NCBI GenBank assembly: GCA_965223105.1
Contig: OZ244987.1
Coordinates: 3,038,001 to 3,102,000, forward strand
Origin: JABDMH01 sp965223105
GTDB lineage: Bacteria; Bacteroidota; Bacteroidia; Chitinophagales; Saprospiraceae
DNA length: 64,000 bases
Direction of reading: 5' to 3'
Part shown: in pieces, positions 36,501 to 45,406 of the stretch
How positions within the stretch are numbered: position 1 is the stretch's first letter
How the letters are laid out: each line of letters starts with the position of its first letter
The notes under the pieces: model-generated
What the model saw: only the letters and a program-made list of their open reading frames with translations
Told to the model about the DNA's origin: nothing
Databases searched by the model: none
Translations under genes and position numbers: made by a program

Positions 36501-37893
36501 CCCAGGTATAAAAGATCTGATCACCATTGCCATCAGTCCCTGCACCCGTAAGACGGAAGGGAGTACTTATCGGTATGGTGTACGGACCATTATTGCAAGG
36601 ATCGGCGTTGGCGACCGGCGGATTGTTTCCAGTCAGCGCTGCTGCATGACAGGCTTGTGTGCCCATATAGGTTACAGCCCTGTCCAGGCTATTGGCATGG
36701 AAGTAGTGATCGGCAAGGCCCCCATCAGGAATATTATACTGGGCATCACAAATCCCTTGGTAGGACATGATTGTCGTACCACTCCCAATTTCATAGGCGG
36801 TATTGAGGGGATGATTGCCAGTCGTACAATTGAAACCATCACCATTAAAGGTATGTGTCATATTGAACTGATGACCAAATTCATGAGTCACCAACTTGAT
36901 CCAACCTGGTGTCACATTATCAAATGAGCCACTCCAGGCAGATGCTTTGCGGAAACCGGTTCCATCAGGTGTATTGTCACATACTACCCCCAAACCGGCC
37001 ACACCTCCGGTGCCCAACTCCGCCCGGCCTTGATCCTGATCATGAAATACGTGTCCCAGGTCATAATTCTGTCCATTAAAATTCGCTTCCACTGCCTGAG
37101 CCGCTTCCAACGTCATGTCCAAGCCCGGATTAAAAGGGTCAGTATCGGGATCGGGATAGATAAAGGGGGTCAACAATTGAAAGTTGACCGACAATTCACG
37201 CTCAAAAATGGCCTCAATGGCCATGACTGAATTCATGGCCACCGTCGTCGCGGCTGGAACGCTTCCTCCATTGGCGTCATGGAATTCTCCGGTACAAACG
37301 ATCGCCAAAGTATAGGTTCGCAAAGTTGCCCCATTGGCCACGGCAGTACTTACGGGGTCCAAACTTTCTTCAAGAGTTTGTTCGAGTACCTGACTAAAAT
37401 TGCATTCGATCAATTCCGAACCTAAGTTATAAAGACCGACTTTATGTAAATTGGTATTTACCGGATCTATCGGCCGCAGGTGAGTTACACCCTCTTGGCC
37501 CAAAATAAAAGCAGTCACCCCTTGTGGTGTTACGGAAAGGCGTCCGGTCTTCTCGGAATTATCCAGACTCTGCAGTCGGTAGACCTTGAATTCAGGAAAT
37601 TGCTGGGCAAAGTCAGGATGCATCAAGTCACTTGGCAAAGCGGCAAATGCCTCCGGCTGCCCATCGGCCATTGTAAGTAAGATGGTCGACTGCACGGTAA
37701 CGGTCTTCCCCGGAGCAGGAGATGTTTCCCCAAGTTGATTGGCAAAGGACTGAACATCCAGGTTAAGGGTCCGGGACATAATTTCGGACTCGGGCTGTGC
37801 CAGGCCACGATCTGTTGACATGAGTATGGCAACTAATAACAGGACGAAAGTAGACCTATTGGCCCAGGTGAATTTGGTTTTTGTCGAGGTCAT
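33538..37893 (-). CDS. Secreted multidomain metalloprotease with two P-domains
   Basis: 1451 aa from the ATG at 37893 (the longer frame starts at TTG). Signal peptide about residues 10-33 (STFVLLLVAILMSTDRGLAQ). A propeptide-like region (about 35-190) precedes a reprolysin-like zinc protease domain (about 192-415) with HEFGHQFNMTH (His337, His341, His347; Glu338 catalytic) and a Met-turn in TIMSYQGIC (Met376). Beta-sandwich modules follow, then two near-identical units, each with a Cys-rich linker (VVQPTCQTPTGTITVNANG) and a proprotein-convertase P-domain (GGTIADVNIKNL, GTHSWVGDLTF, GDEGQLTGWTLEIC). The C-terminus (NVELRANFEVQATAQFEI) is a short repeat-like element common at the ends of secreted Bacteroidota proteins. 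Likely role: extracellular protein breakdown. Confidence 0.88.
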   Translation of the reverse strand: MTSTKTKFTWANRSTFVLLLVAILMSTDRGLAQPESEIMSRTLNLDVQSFANQLGETSPAPGKTVTVQSTILLTMADGQPEAFAALPSDLMHPDFAQQFPEFKVYRLQSLDNSEKTGRLSVTPQGVTAFILGQEGVTHLRPIDPVNTNLHKVGLYNLGSELIECNFSQVLEQTLEESLDPVSTAVANGATLRTYTLAIVCTGEFHDANGGSVPAATTVAMNSVMAIEAIFERELSVNFQLLTPFIYPDPDTDPFNPGLDMTLEAAQAVEANFNGQNYDLGHVFHDQDQGRAELGTGGVAGLGVVCDNTPDGTGFRKASAWSGSFDNVTPGWIKLVTHEFGHQFNMTHTFNGDGFNCTTGNHPLNTAYEIGSGTTIMSYQGICDAQYNIPDGGLADHYFHANSLDRAVTYMGTQACHAAALTGNNPPVANADPCNNGPYTIPISTPFRLTGAGTDGNGDQIFYTWEQYDEDGANVEPTHGFIGPQAAGSAIAPLFRSFPPSTSPTRTFPNMNLVRNNDYTSSFEPLPTVARTLNFRLTARDFRMNGGGIDCKPLAVTVSANGPLTVTSPNGGENLNAGAGTNVTWNVNGTDNICGTVNIRLSTDGGFTFPYTLAAGTPHDGFENVNIPAGVANTNGGRIMVESACNTCVVFFDISNADFVINSTCLAQSSNICPLTPVNLPAASPGLNLNMNQYFGNAITQLNFNFDNGDPTGPLANATLDGGTTCQTIWGTEPYEAFDFAVSSTGAYTITTQAGFFVSLAVFNANGYDPANPCNSNFLGSNTTGAIMGGGDVTVNLNQCTVYKAVVWTTNGTNGPGTITFAGPGSVYSSGAGPGAGYSYTYTAINTANGQVALSDMGANFTTLAAGSYNIYGASYYSGAGPQPPTVNPNNWTGMTLNQILSGGSCVLFSSNFRSVTVTGGGGCTPPTINSVMVVQPTCQTPTGTITVNANGTSALEYSVNNGTTWQNNGTFANQNPGTYNVVVRLANNQACFTNYAQNPVTLNAPMGCGGNNCTDYNAVDVPMNITDNNTITSTINVPTGGTIADVNIKNLIGTHTFVGDLTFTLMSPMGTSVILIQNQCGGVADFNISLDDAAANALNCPISDAATEQPENPLAAFNGQNPMGNWMLMVNDNAGGDEGQLTGWTLEICTQQICTPPNITSVMVVQPTCQTPTGTITVNANGTSALEYSVNNGTTWQNNGTFANQNPGMYNVVVRLANNQACLTNYAQNPVTLNTPMGCGGNNCTDYIAADVPINITDNNTITSTINVPTGGTIADVNIKNLTGTHSWVGDLTFTLMSPMGTSVVLIQNQCGGVADFNISLDDAAANALNCPISDAATEQPENPLAAFNGQNPMGNWVLMVNDNADGDEGQLTGWTLEICTQGGVNCQDMLAVDQTPIPNGTYQAGTQLTSMGTVAGGGNVIFRAGNNVELRANFEVQATAQFEINIGPCQ
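33751..35115. repeat. 693-bp direct repeat encoding the duplicated P-domain unit
   Basis: Two copies, about 33751-34422 and 34444-35115, repeat with a period of 693 bases (231 codons): GAGATCGG occurs at 33893 and again at 34586. Long stretches are identical, including one of about 60 bases in the linker-coding part (around 34295-34355 and 34988-35048). The frame is kept. This is a recent internal duplication or a gene-converted pair. Confidence 0.85.
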
Positions 37894-38314
37894 TTCTACA
37901 GTATTTAAGTGTTTCAAAAGCTAAAGCCAGAGTAGCACCAGCAAGGAAGCTCTCCGTCCTTTAACTTCTAAATGGTAGGGATATAGCAGTTGAAAAATTC
38001 AACTTATCACTCAAAGTAGGCCATTGCTGGTTCATTTCACCTTCGGATTTCCCTGAGCCAGGGATTTTCTTCCCAGTGGTCAAAATCTCTATTCGAATGA
38101 ATTTGATCTTAAGATGTCGCAGAATTAGGCTTTCATAAGTATTTGATATAGTAGGGCAACAAGTTTTTGACAGATCGAATCCTAGATGCCGACCGATGGG
38201 ATCAGTAGAGGCAAAACCGAGCATTCACCTCAAGTATCCCCTTTTCCATTTCCATCACCATTCACCTGGATTGTGACATAAGTCGTATTTTCCACCGTCT
38301 AGAAATAGTCTAGT
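37894..38314. other. Intergenic region between divergent metalloprotease and FAD oxidoreductase genes
   Basis: 421 bases that should hold both promoters. A minus-strand frame of 87 codons at 37961-38224 exists, but the translation (MLGFASTDPIGRHLG at the start) matches nothing I know and has no signal or domain, so it is left uncalled. No clear -7 box was found: TAGCTTTTG just upstream of the metalloprotease has one base too many. Confidence 0.4.
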
Positions 38315-39973
38315 ATGATCATATTGGGGGTTAGAACAGCACAGATAATCGTCTTGATTTTTCTCCAAATTGTAAATGGATTATCAACAGCTCACCCGGT
38401 ACTCTACCCGTTGGATACATTAATTACAGATGTCTGTATCCTCTCTGGGAGTGAGGCTGGCTTTACGGCAGCCTTACAGGCTGCCCGAATGGGTAAAAAT
38501 GTAGTACTCATCGAGCCAACCGGTCATCCTGGCGGTATGATGGTCGAAGGTATTGTCAAGGATATTCGGTTTGGCAGTTCGGTGGTTATCGGCGGTATCA
38601 CGCGAGAAATTTACACAGCTATTGAGGATCACTATGGTGAGGAGCCCAACTTTGAGGGCCTGAGCTGGTATTCCAAATATGAACCATCGGTCGCTGAATC
38701 GATCATTGAAGAATTCCTGGATGCTGAAAAGCGAATCCAAATCATACGCAACCATCGCCTCTCAGAATCCCAGGGAGCTCTCATGAATCAACATCGGATC
38801 CAACAAATTACCCTTGAAAACGGTCAGATTATTCAAGCATCTGTTTATATCGATGCATCGATTGAAGGAGATCTGCTCCATCTTAGCGGTGTCTCGACTG
38901 AAACGATTCGGGAAGGCAATGCCAAATACCATGAATCAAAGAACGGGATCCAAACGGAAAATTATTACCGCCAATTTTCGGTGCAGGTGGATCCTTATAT
39001 TATACCAGGTGACGCATCCAGTGGATTAATTCCCACCATTCAACCCGGTAATTTGGGTGAATTCGGTGCACCAGATCAGCACATTATGGGTTATTGCTTT
39101 CGTTTGTGCCTGACTCGGGAAAAGGACAACAGTATTCCAATCTCTAAACCATGGAATTACGATCCATTTCGATATGAAATTTATCGTAGGTACTTGAATG
39201 CCGGTGGACAACTATTCTTCCCAAGGGTAAACCGAGCCAATGGCAAGACCGACCTGGGAAGCTGGCATGATCTGTCGGCCAATTTATACGGAGAAAATTG
39301 GCAATATCCAGCGGGCTCTTATGCTACCCGTGATAGTATTGTGCAATATCACCGGGATTTTACCCAGGGCTTACTATGGTTTCTACAAAATGATGAGTCT
39401 ATTGATTCGATTACAAAAGGAAATTGGGAAAATTGGGGTTTGTGTAAAGATGAATTTACCGACAATGGAAACTGGCCACGACGTCTATATATACGTAGTG
39501 CACGCCGTATGGTCAGTGATTATGTCATCACACAACATCATACTGACCGCCATCGGAAGGTAAAAGTCACTGATCCGGTGGCTATTGCCTGGTGGCCGCC
39601 TGATACCCATCACGCCCGCCGGATAGTACACCAAGGGCATGCATACAACGAAGGTTTTGTCTTTGGCGGACGTGATTGGCGCCCTTTTGGAATCAGTTAT
39701 CGGGCACTTGTTCCCAAAAGAGGAGAGTGCACGAACCTCCTGACACCGACTTGCCCTTCATCGAGCTATGTCGCCTACGGGGCCATAAGGATATTGCCCA
39801 CTTTCATGATTTTAGGTCAAAGTACTGGAGCTGCAGCATCCCTGGTACTTGATCAAAAGATATCAGTTCAAGATCTTGAATATTCAGATCTACGCAAGAA
39901 GTTGCAGTCAGCGGGGCAGATATTGACCATTCCGCATGATTGGGAAATGAGGGTAGACTCGGAAGACCACTAA
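38315..39973 (+). CDS. Exported FAD-dependent oxidoreductase (FAD_oxidored family)
   Basis: 552 aa. N-terminal hydrophobic stretch (about 5-25) ending near STAHP suggests a signal peptide. The FAD-binding Rossmann start, TDVCILSGSEAGFTAALQAA, has SGSEAG where most flavoproteins have GGGxAG; variation here (such as YGATPAG) is normal in this family, which also shows the following RMGKNVVLIEPTGHPGGMMV. The C-terminal part has YVAYGAIRILPTFMILGQSTGAAA, the second FAD-contact region. Proteins of this family occur in polysaccharide and uronate utilisation loci, where the exact reaction is often unknown. The heparinase-type lyase starts 24 bases downstream, so they form an operon. Confidence 0.82.
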   Translation: MIILGVRTAQIIVLIFLQIVNGLSTAHPVLYPLDTLITDVCILSGSEAGFTAALQAARMGKNVVLIEPTGHPGGMMVEGIVKDIRFGSSVVIGGITREIYTAIEDHYGEEPNFEGLSWYSKYEPSVAESIIEEFLDAEKRIQIIRNHRLSESQGALMNQHRIQQITLENGQIIQASVYIDASIEGDLLHLSGVSTETIREGNAKYHESKNGIQTENYYRQFSVQVDPYIIPGDASSGLIPTIQPGNLGEFGAPDQHIMGYCFRLCLTREKDNSIPISKPWNYDPFRYEIYRRYLNAGGQLFFPRVNRANGKTDLGSWHDLSANLYGENWQYPAGSYATRDSIVQYHRDFTQGLLWFLQNDESIDSITKGNWENWGLCKDEFTDNGNWPRRLYIRSARRMVSDYVITQHHTDRHRKVKVTDPVAIAWWPPDTHHARRIVHQGHAYNEGFVFGGRDWRPFGISYRALVPKRGECTNLLTPTCPSSSYVAYGAIRILPTFMILGQSTGAAASLVLDQKISVQDLEYSDLRKKLQSAGQILTIPHDWEMRVDSEDH

Positions 39974-39997
39974 ATACCGTTGATAATTCATGTACCT

Positions 39998-42016
39998 ATG
40001 CTGAACTTACTTGAGTCAAGATCTTTTTTCATCCTTTTCGGGATTACTTTATGGATTCCATTTCAATCTCATCATCTGCAGTTGCCCATTGGGCATCGCG
40101 ATCTAAATAGATCCTCAGCAGCAACAGCAGCAGTCAGTCCTATTTTAAAGACGAAAGTAGAAGTTGACGCATATCAATTGTTGCTTTCTCGCCTTGACTT
40201 AACCCGTCCGGACTTGGAGCAAGTTCGCTCTTCTATAGCAGAACCAAAAGAGGCAGTCCAGTTACTGCTGGAATATTATCGCCAGCGAAAATCTATCCAG
40301 CATCCCATCGCAACATCCGGAATCATGGTTCCTTCTGACCGGGAATTCCGTATGGCCGATGAGGCTCTGGATCATATCTTCGTAGGTCAACCTGCCTATC
40401 CTTCCTACTTTTGTGGTGAAAGCATCAACTGGAACACCAGGCCTGTACCAGACAAAGAATGGATCTGGCAACTACACCGCATGTACTTCTGGAATGCCAT
40501 GGCAACGGTGTATAGGTACACCCATGATGAAAGATATGCTCACGAGTGGTGTACCCAACTTGTAGATTGGACCGATAAAAATCCGCACGACTCCGATCAC
40601 AAATATGCATGGAGATCAATTGAAGCTGGAATACGTGGGTTCAGCTGGACTGAACTTTTCATAAGTTTTATACAATCACCAAATTTCACAGCACCGGTTT
40701 TGACGGCATTCCTCAATAGCTGTTTTGAGCATGCATCTTACCTAATGACCACTTACAGTACTGGCAGTAACTGGGCCTTGATGGAAGCCGAAGGCCTGGG
40801 TTTTATAGCTATGACATTTCCAGAATTTGGCAAGGCAGATTCATGGAGAGCAGAGTCCATCAAGCGATTGAGTCGTGAAATCGAAATACAGGTATACCCA
40901 GATGGCCATCAACGTGAGCTCGCCATCGGTTATCATTTGGGTTGTATTCGATGGTTTCAGCGAACCTTTGAGTTGGCAAAATTGAATCAATGGGAAGATG
41001 CCTTCAGCCCCAATTATTTACAGATTATCGAAAAGATGTGTGAGGTGCCAATGAAGATCGGTCTACCCGATGGAACCAATGTCCAGTTTGGCGATGCTTG
41101 GGCTGGACAACCCGGCCAGCATCGGGAAAAGTACCTTAAGTGGTCCCAGCAATTCAACAGAATGGATTTTCTCTATTTAGCTACTGATGGTAAAAAGGGA
41201 GAAGCTCCTCGGCAGACGGCCTATGCTCTGCCTAGCAGCGGTCTGTATTCAATGCGCAGTGGATGGAACAAAGAAGCCATATGTCTGGTATTAAAGTGCG
41301 GACCCGATGGTGGTGGTCATTGCCAGCCCGATAATGGCACATTTGACGTGTATGCTGGAGGACGAAATCTCATGCCTGACGCCGGCAGTTATATTTACAG
41401 TGGAGATCCGGCAAACCGTGCCTGGTTTAGACAAACAAGTGTGCATCAAACATTGACTCTTGATGGGTTAAACAGCAATTATAGCCCAGATCTGTTGCTC
41501 TGGAAGCCTGGAGACGTTCATGACATTTTAGTTGTGGAGAATGAAAGTTATCCTAACCTGACCCATCGCCGGGCAGTATTTTTTGTGAATAAAAAATACT
41601 TTGTCGTTGTAGACGAAGCCTATGGCCCTGCTGACGGCAAAATTGATATTCATTTTCAACTGGCCCCTGGAGATTGTAATTATCATCCGGAGGATTTAGC
41701 GGTAATTACTGATTTTTCTGAAGGATGGAACCTCCTGGTTAAGGCTCGTAGCGAAGAAGATCTTCTATTGGAAAAGGAAGATGGTCAGGTTTCTTTTGAA
41801 TACACGAAAAAACAAGGTCGACCGGCTTTTCGTTACCGACAAGCTAAGGCGGCAAACCAGGGAGTTAGATTTGTAACACTGGTGGTACCATTTCATGAAT
41901 CGCAATCGTCAATCAAAGCCCGATTATTAGAAAAATCTGAAATTCCTGCTCAGGTGATGAAGATAGAGATAGAGGAAAACGGATCTAAGACCATCTGTGA
42001 ATACACCCTCAATTAA
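39998..42016 (+). CDS. Heparinase II/III-family polysaccharide lyase
   Basis: 672 aa from the ATG at 39998; the longer frame starts at TTG. A hydrophobic N-terminus (SFFILFGITLWIPF) is probably a signal peptide. Residues about 55-370 form the alpha/alpha toroid of heparinase II/III N-domains (NWNTRPVPDKEWIWQLHRM, RYAHEWCTQLVDWTD, GSNWALMEAEGLG). The C-terminal part is the beta-sandwich domain with GGGHCQPDNGTFDVYAGGRN, carrying the His and Tyr positions expected near the active site, and FRQTSVHQTLTLDG. Family members (PL12, PL15, PL17, PL21) split uronate-containing chains by beta-elimination, leaving unsaturated uronates. The KdgF-like cupin encoded downstream fits that. The substrate, such as alginate or a glycosaminoglycan, cannot be told. 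Confidence 0.85.
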   Translation: MLNLLESRSFFILFGITLWIPFQSHHLQLPIGHRDLNRSSAATAAVSPILKTKVEVDAYQLLLSRLDLTRPDLEQVRSSIAEPKEAVQLLLEYYRQRKSIQHPIATSGIMVPSDREFRMADEALDHIFVGQPAYPSYFCGESINWNTRPVPDKEWIWQLHRMYFWNAMATVYRYTHDERYAHEWCTQLVDWTDKNPHDSDHKYAWRSIEAGIRGFSWTELFISFIQSPNFTAPVLTAFLNSCFEHASYLMTTYSTGSNWALMEAEGLGFIAMTFPEFGKADSWRAESIKRLSREIEIQVYPDGHQRELAIGYHLGCIRWFQRTFELAKLNQWEDAFSPNYLQIIEKMCEVPMKIGLPDGTNVQFGDAWAGQPGQHREKYLKWSQQFNRMDFLYLATDGKKGEAPRQTAYALPSSGLYSMRSGWNKEAICLVLKCGPDGGGHCQPDNGTFDVYAGGRNLMPDAGSYIYSGDPANRAWFRQTSVHQTLTLDGLNSNYSPDLLLWKPGDVHDILVVENESYPNLTHRRAVFFVNKKYFVVVDEAYGPADGKIDIHFQLAPGDCNYHPEDLAVITDFSEGWNLLVKARSEEDLLLEKEDGQVSFEYTKKQGRPAFRYRQAKAANQGVRFVTLVVPFHESQSSIKARLLEKSEIPAQVMKIEIEENGSKTICEYTLN

Positions 42017-42105
42017 GTACTTGCTGCAAAGTAAAGTAGGTCCTTCTAACCGACCTCAGTATGTGTTGGGACATGACGATCAACATTGAACAGTATCGAT
42101 CAATC

Positions 42106-42444
42106 TCATTGCAAGAAATCTTCACGAATCGGTGAAAAATTATCTACCAGACGGGCGGTTTTCGAAAGCAATTTGATGCCGTGCTTTTGTCCTGAAGGTA
42201 CGTAAAAGATGTCACCCTCTTGCAGCCGCTGAGGTTCTTCTCCCTCACAATAAAAAATGATTTCTCCAGAGGCTACATAAGAGGTTTGCACATGTGGATG
42301 CCGGTGAAGTTCCTCAGCTTCATCCCACGGTCCATCAGTGAAATCCAAGACTGCTGTCATTAGATTTCCTATGTAGGTCAACCTTCTGGTGAGCCCTGGT
42401 CGGAGCTCCTCTGGCCGAGTATTCAAATATCTCAAGACTCCCAT
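42106..42444 (-). CDS. KdgF-like cupin protein
   Basis: 112 aa from the ATG at 42444 (the codon before it is TTG). A single small cupin fold with metal ligands in HRHPHVQ (His47 and His49, with Gln53 as a further candidate) and His88 in SGQKHGI. The C-terminal VDNFSPIREDFL closely follows the F-S-P-x-R-E-D-x-L ending of KdgF proteins, which turn the unsaturated uronate released by polysaccharide lyases into the linear keto form (family knowledge). It lies convergent to the lyase, 89 bases after its stop. No export signal, so it is cytosolic. It could also be a generic sugar-binding cupin. Confidence 0.7.
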   Translation of the reverse strand: MGVLRYLNTRPEELRPGLTRRLTYIGNLMTAVLDFTDGPWDEAEELHRHPHVQTSYVASGEIIFYCEGEEPQRLQEGDIFYVPSGQKHGIKLLSKTARLVDNFSPIREDFLQ

Positions 42445-42767
42445 CAATAGAAAGAATATTTTAAGCTAATCAATGTTAAACCACCAGCATAAAATAGTGA
42501 AAAAAGATCTTGACGAGCATGCTTTTTGTCACGAAAATCCCACATTAGCTATTACAAATACCTGATCACTGGATTCCATGTGCAATCGACACTCATGATT
42601 GGACAACTTCCTTGTAAATCTTTGCGGGGATTTGGTGATTACCCGGGAGGCATGGTTGCACGGGAATTCGGTTCTACAGGGAGCCCTCCTTTCCAACTTA
42701 CTGCTCTCGGCAACATAAATCGATTTTGATTTTCTAATTTTACTTAAACTCTGTGGTACACAAATAG
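42445..42767. other. Intergenic region before the WD40 gene
   Basis: 323 bases with no convincing gene. A plus-strand frame at 42526-42729 starts only at TTG, and its translation has no recognisable feature. The promoters of the cupin (leftward) and WD40 protein (rightward) should be here; no exact TAnnTTTG box was found. Confidence 0.35.
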
Positions 42768-43886
42768 ATGATTATGATATTTAAGACGCTGTTCTTTTTT
42801 ATTTGCCTTTCAAGCACTTTGATCGCTCAAATCCACTATCCAGATGCTACACTTCGGCTGTATCCGGTTTGGTCGAGAGTGGCCGATGTCCATGGCGAGT
42901 ATGGGAGTATTGAAAGCGCCGAATTCTCTCCAGATGGCCGATTTATTGTAAGTGGAAGCAAATTCGACAATTCAATTGTGATGTGGCGTACTTCCGATGG
43001 TGCTGAGGTATGGCGACAATATGCAGCGGAAGAAATTGAGCGCGTAGGTTGGTCATCGGATGGAAATTATATTGCTTCCTGTAGTGAGGATTTTCTGGTG
43101 CAAGTATGGCACAGCAAAACGGGTGAATTAATGACTGAACTTAAACATGATCACGGTATTGATGGTTTGGCATGGTCAAGGGAAGGACTTTTATTAGTAA
43201 CAGGAGAAGAAGCGGTGGAAGGCGTACAAAATGATGGTTCCGCACGTGCGCAAATAAGGGTGTTCCAGTTTCCCGAAGGGAAACAAATTAAAGGACTTGA
43301 AGTTCCTGGCACAGTAAATGAAATCATGTTTTCGTCCGACAATTCCTATTTCTTAGCGGCTGGACATAATTTTGTCAAGGTATTCAGCACCGAATCCTTG
43401 AATGAATTGCAGACCCTGCAAACACAGGAATTCCAAAAGTTCACAACGGCAGATTTCACACCTGACAACAAGTATATTGCTGCTTCTGGATTTGGAGGAA
43501 GGTTGTTTATCTGGGATTGGCAAGCAGGTAAACTCGTGAAGCACTTTAATTACCGGGGCAGGAAAACTGAATCTTTATGTTGGCATCCCAGTGGAGACTA
43601 TCTCGTGACGTCAGGTCACGGATCATACATCAACATCTTTAGGACCCAGGAAGTACTTTCGACAGAAGACGATGAGGTACCGGTAATTGCACAGGTTTTT
43701 GCCAATGATGGGGCAGAATATATTGATTTTAATAAAGATGGAAGCTTTTTGGTGTCGGCCCATCAAGATGGCATCATTCGTTTATGGGTTTGGAAAGGTG
43801 AAGATCCGTTTCTCAATGCCAAGCGGCACCGATGGGTTTCTAAAAAACAGAAAGAGGCCACCAAGCGACGCGAATCCAATCGATAG
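42768..43886 (+). CDS. Exported WD40-repeat beta-propeller protein
   Basis: 372 aa. Signal peptide about residues 1-20 (MIMIFKTLFFFICLSSTLIAQ). The rest consists of about seven WD40-type repeats: SAEFSPDGRFIVSGSKFDNS, GWSSDGNYIASCSEDF, LCWHPSGDYLVTSGHGSY and FNKDGSFLVSAHQDGIIRLW are typical S-x-D-G/x-x-S-G-S/I-x-x-W units. The C-terminus is basic (RHRWVSKKQKEATKRRE). WD40 proteins scaffold complexes; a periplasmic one in a polysaccharide region may bind sugars or partner proteins, though nothing shows which. It precedes the first enolase-superfamily gene by 89 bases on the same strand. Confidence 0.8.
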   Translation: MIMIFKTLFFFICLSSTLIAQIHYPDATLRLYPVWSRVADVHGEYGSIESAEFSPDGRFIVSGSKFDNSIVMWRTSDGAEVWRQYAAEEIERVGWSSDGNYIASCSEDFLVQVWHSKTGELMTELKHDHGIDGLAWSREGLLLVTGEEAVEGVQNDGSARAQIRVFQFPEGKQIKGLEVPGTVNEIMFSSDNSYFLAAGHNFVKVFSTESLNELQTLQTQEFQKFTTADFTPDNKYIAASGFGGRLFIWDWQAGKLVKHFNYRGRKTESLCWHPSGDYLVTSGHGSYINIFRTQEVLSTEDDEVPVIAQVFANDGAEYIDFNKDGSFLVSAHQDGIIRLWVWKGEDPFLNAKRHRWVSKKQKEATKRRESNR

Positions 43887-43975
43887 TGCAGTAGATTGGT
43901 CAATAGTGACGGAAGCTGAATACAACCTTTGAGTATTTTAACTGTGCCAGCGCCTCTTAGTAGCAAAAGGCATCA

Positions 43976-45235
43976 ATGATACATTCAAGGAGAAAATTTT
44001 TGGAAGCCAGTGCTTTCTTAGGCGCCGGAACTGGATTTACGTCCTGGTCGACAGCACAGCGGGTAGAATTTTTAAAGTCTAACTACGAAAAATTAGACCA
44101 AGCCTTGCAGATGCCCGTCTTACGACGCCAATACTTCACTGATCCCATCATCATCGAGTCCTGTGAATTGCTAGAATACAATGGAAATTACCTATGTAGA
44201 GTGAGATCTAAGGATGGAGCCGAAGGATTCTGTGTGGGGCATAATATACGGATGCCTCACCTATATCCCATCCAGTTACAATTGGTCAATCCCTTCTTTG
44301 CCAACAAAGATGCCCGGGACTTGGACAACTTAATGGAGGATGTCCTTATGTACAAGAACAACTACAAATATCAGGGTTATGCCTTATGGATACCTCTCGC
44401 CACTGTTGAAATGGCCATTCTGGATATGCTGGGTAGAATAGCCAGCAAAAGTATGGGCGAATTACTGGGTGACATCCATCACCGAGAAATTGCGATCTAT
44501 CGAGCCAATAACAATCGAGGGCGATCCGCGGAAGAAAGCGTTGCACGAATAAAAGCCCTACAGTCAGAAACTGCAGCGAAAGCGGTTAAATTTAAGATTG
44601 GAGGCCGACGCAGTATCCCGGAGCATCCTCCTGGACGAACCGAGCGTTTGATACCTCTCATGCGTAAGTCCTTTGACCGAGATATCACGATCTATGCTGA
44701 CTGTAACGGCAGCTATGACGCCAAAGAGGCGATCAGAATAGGTAGGATCTTGGAGGAGTATGAGATCGATCTCTTTGAACAGCCGGTGCCCACGGATTGG
44801 TATGAGGACTGGAAGGCTACCGCTGATGCCCTAAGCATCCCCATTGCCTCAGGCGGTGGAGAAGTCAGTCTGCGCAATTTTAGGTGGTTGCTCGGGCAAG
44901 ATGCAGTTCAAATGGTTCAGCAAGACCTGTTTTATTTTGGTGGCATGATACGCTCGATGAAGGTAGCTCGCATGGCAGACACCATGGGATATCCATGCAC
45001 ACCACACATTTCAGGCACAGGTTTAGGCTACATCTACATGATGCACTTTGTTTCGGTGCTGCCAAATGCCGGACCCTTTCATGAATTCAAGGGCGTAAGT
45101 ACGGAAGTGCCTTTCGAGTGTAAAACTTCAAGCCTCATCCCGGAAGATGGCACTTTACATCTTCCACAGGGCATTGGCAGTGGAGTCGAGATCGATCCCG
45201 AATTTATCCATAAGCACAAGCCATTGACTGTGTGA
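43976..45235 (+). CDS. Tat-signal enolase-superfamily protein (mandelate racemase group), copy 1
   Basis: 419 aa starting MIHSRRKFLEASAFLGAG, a classic S-R-R-x-F-L twin-arginine signal, so it should be exported folded to the periplasm. The barrel carries the acid/base Lys pair in KFKIGG (Lys205, Lys207), metal ligands Asp242 (YADCNGSYD), Glu268 (FEQPVP) and Glu296 (SGGGEVS), and His344 in CTPHISG. These are the catalytic residues of the mandelate racemase and acid-sugar dehydratase groups, all present. The likely reaction is removal of water from, or racemisation of, a sugar acid. The position next to a lyase and a KdgF-like cupin favours a sugar acid. Export of such an enzyme is unusual. A second member follows 171 bases later. 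Confidence 0.83.
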   Translation: MIHSRRKFLEASAFLGAGTGFTSWSTAQRVEFLKSNYEKLDQALQMPVLRRQYFTDPIIIESCELLEYNGNYLCRVRSKDGAEGFCVGHNIRMPHLYPIQLQLVNPFFANKDARDLDNLMEDVLMYKNNYKYQGYALWIPLATVEMAILDMLGRIASKSMGELLGDIHHREIAIYRANNNRGRSAEESVARIKALQSETAAKAVKFKIGGRRSIPEHPPGRTERLIPLMRKSFDRDITIYADCNGSYDAKEAIRIGRILEEYEIDLFEQPVPTDWYEDWKATADALSIPIASGGGEVSLRNFRWLLGQDAVQMVQQDLFYFGGMIRSMKVARMADTMGYPCTPHISGTGLGYIYMMHFVSVLPNAGPFHEFKGVSTEVPFECKTSSLIPEDGTLHLPQGIGSGVEIDPEFIHKHKPLTV

Positions 45236-45406
45236 TGCTAGGAGATTGGCGGAAAGGAACTTTTGCATTACTTCCGAGCAGGCATTCATTGTAGACGGTT
45301 ATATTCACAATCCCGGTAAGGAAATGAAAGGATCAAAGCCATAAGTTGTTTATTATCGGCCACTACAACGCCGTTTAGCGTTCTTATATCAAGAATTAAC
45401 ACCAAA

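Noticed and set aside
37961..38224. Minus-strand 87-codon frame in the promoter region
   Set aside because: No recognisable motif, and it lies where two divergent genes need promoters. Not strong enough to call a gene.
42526..42729. Plus-strand 67-codon frame before the WD40 gene
   Set aside because: It starts at TTG and its translation shows no feature.
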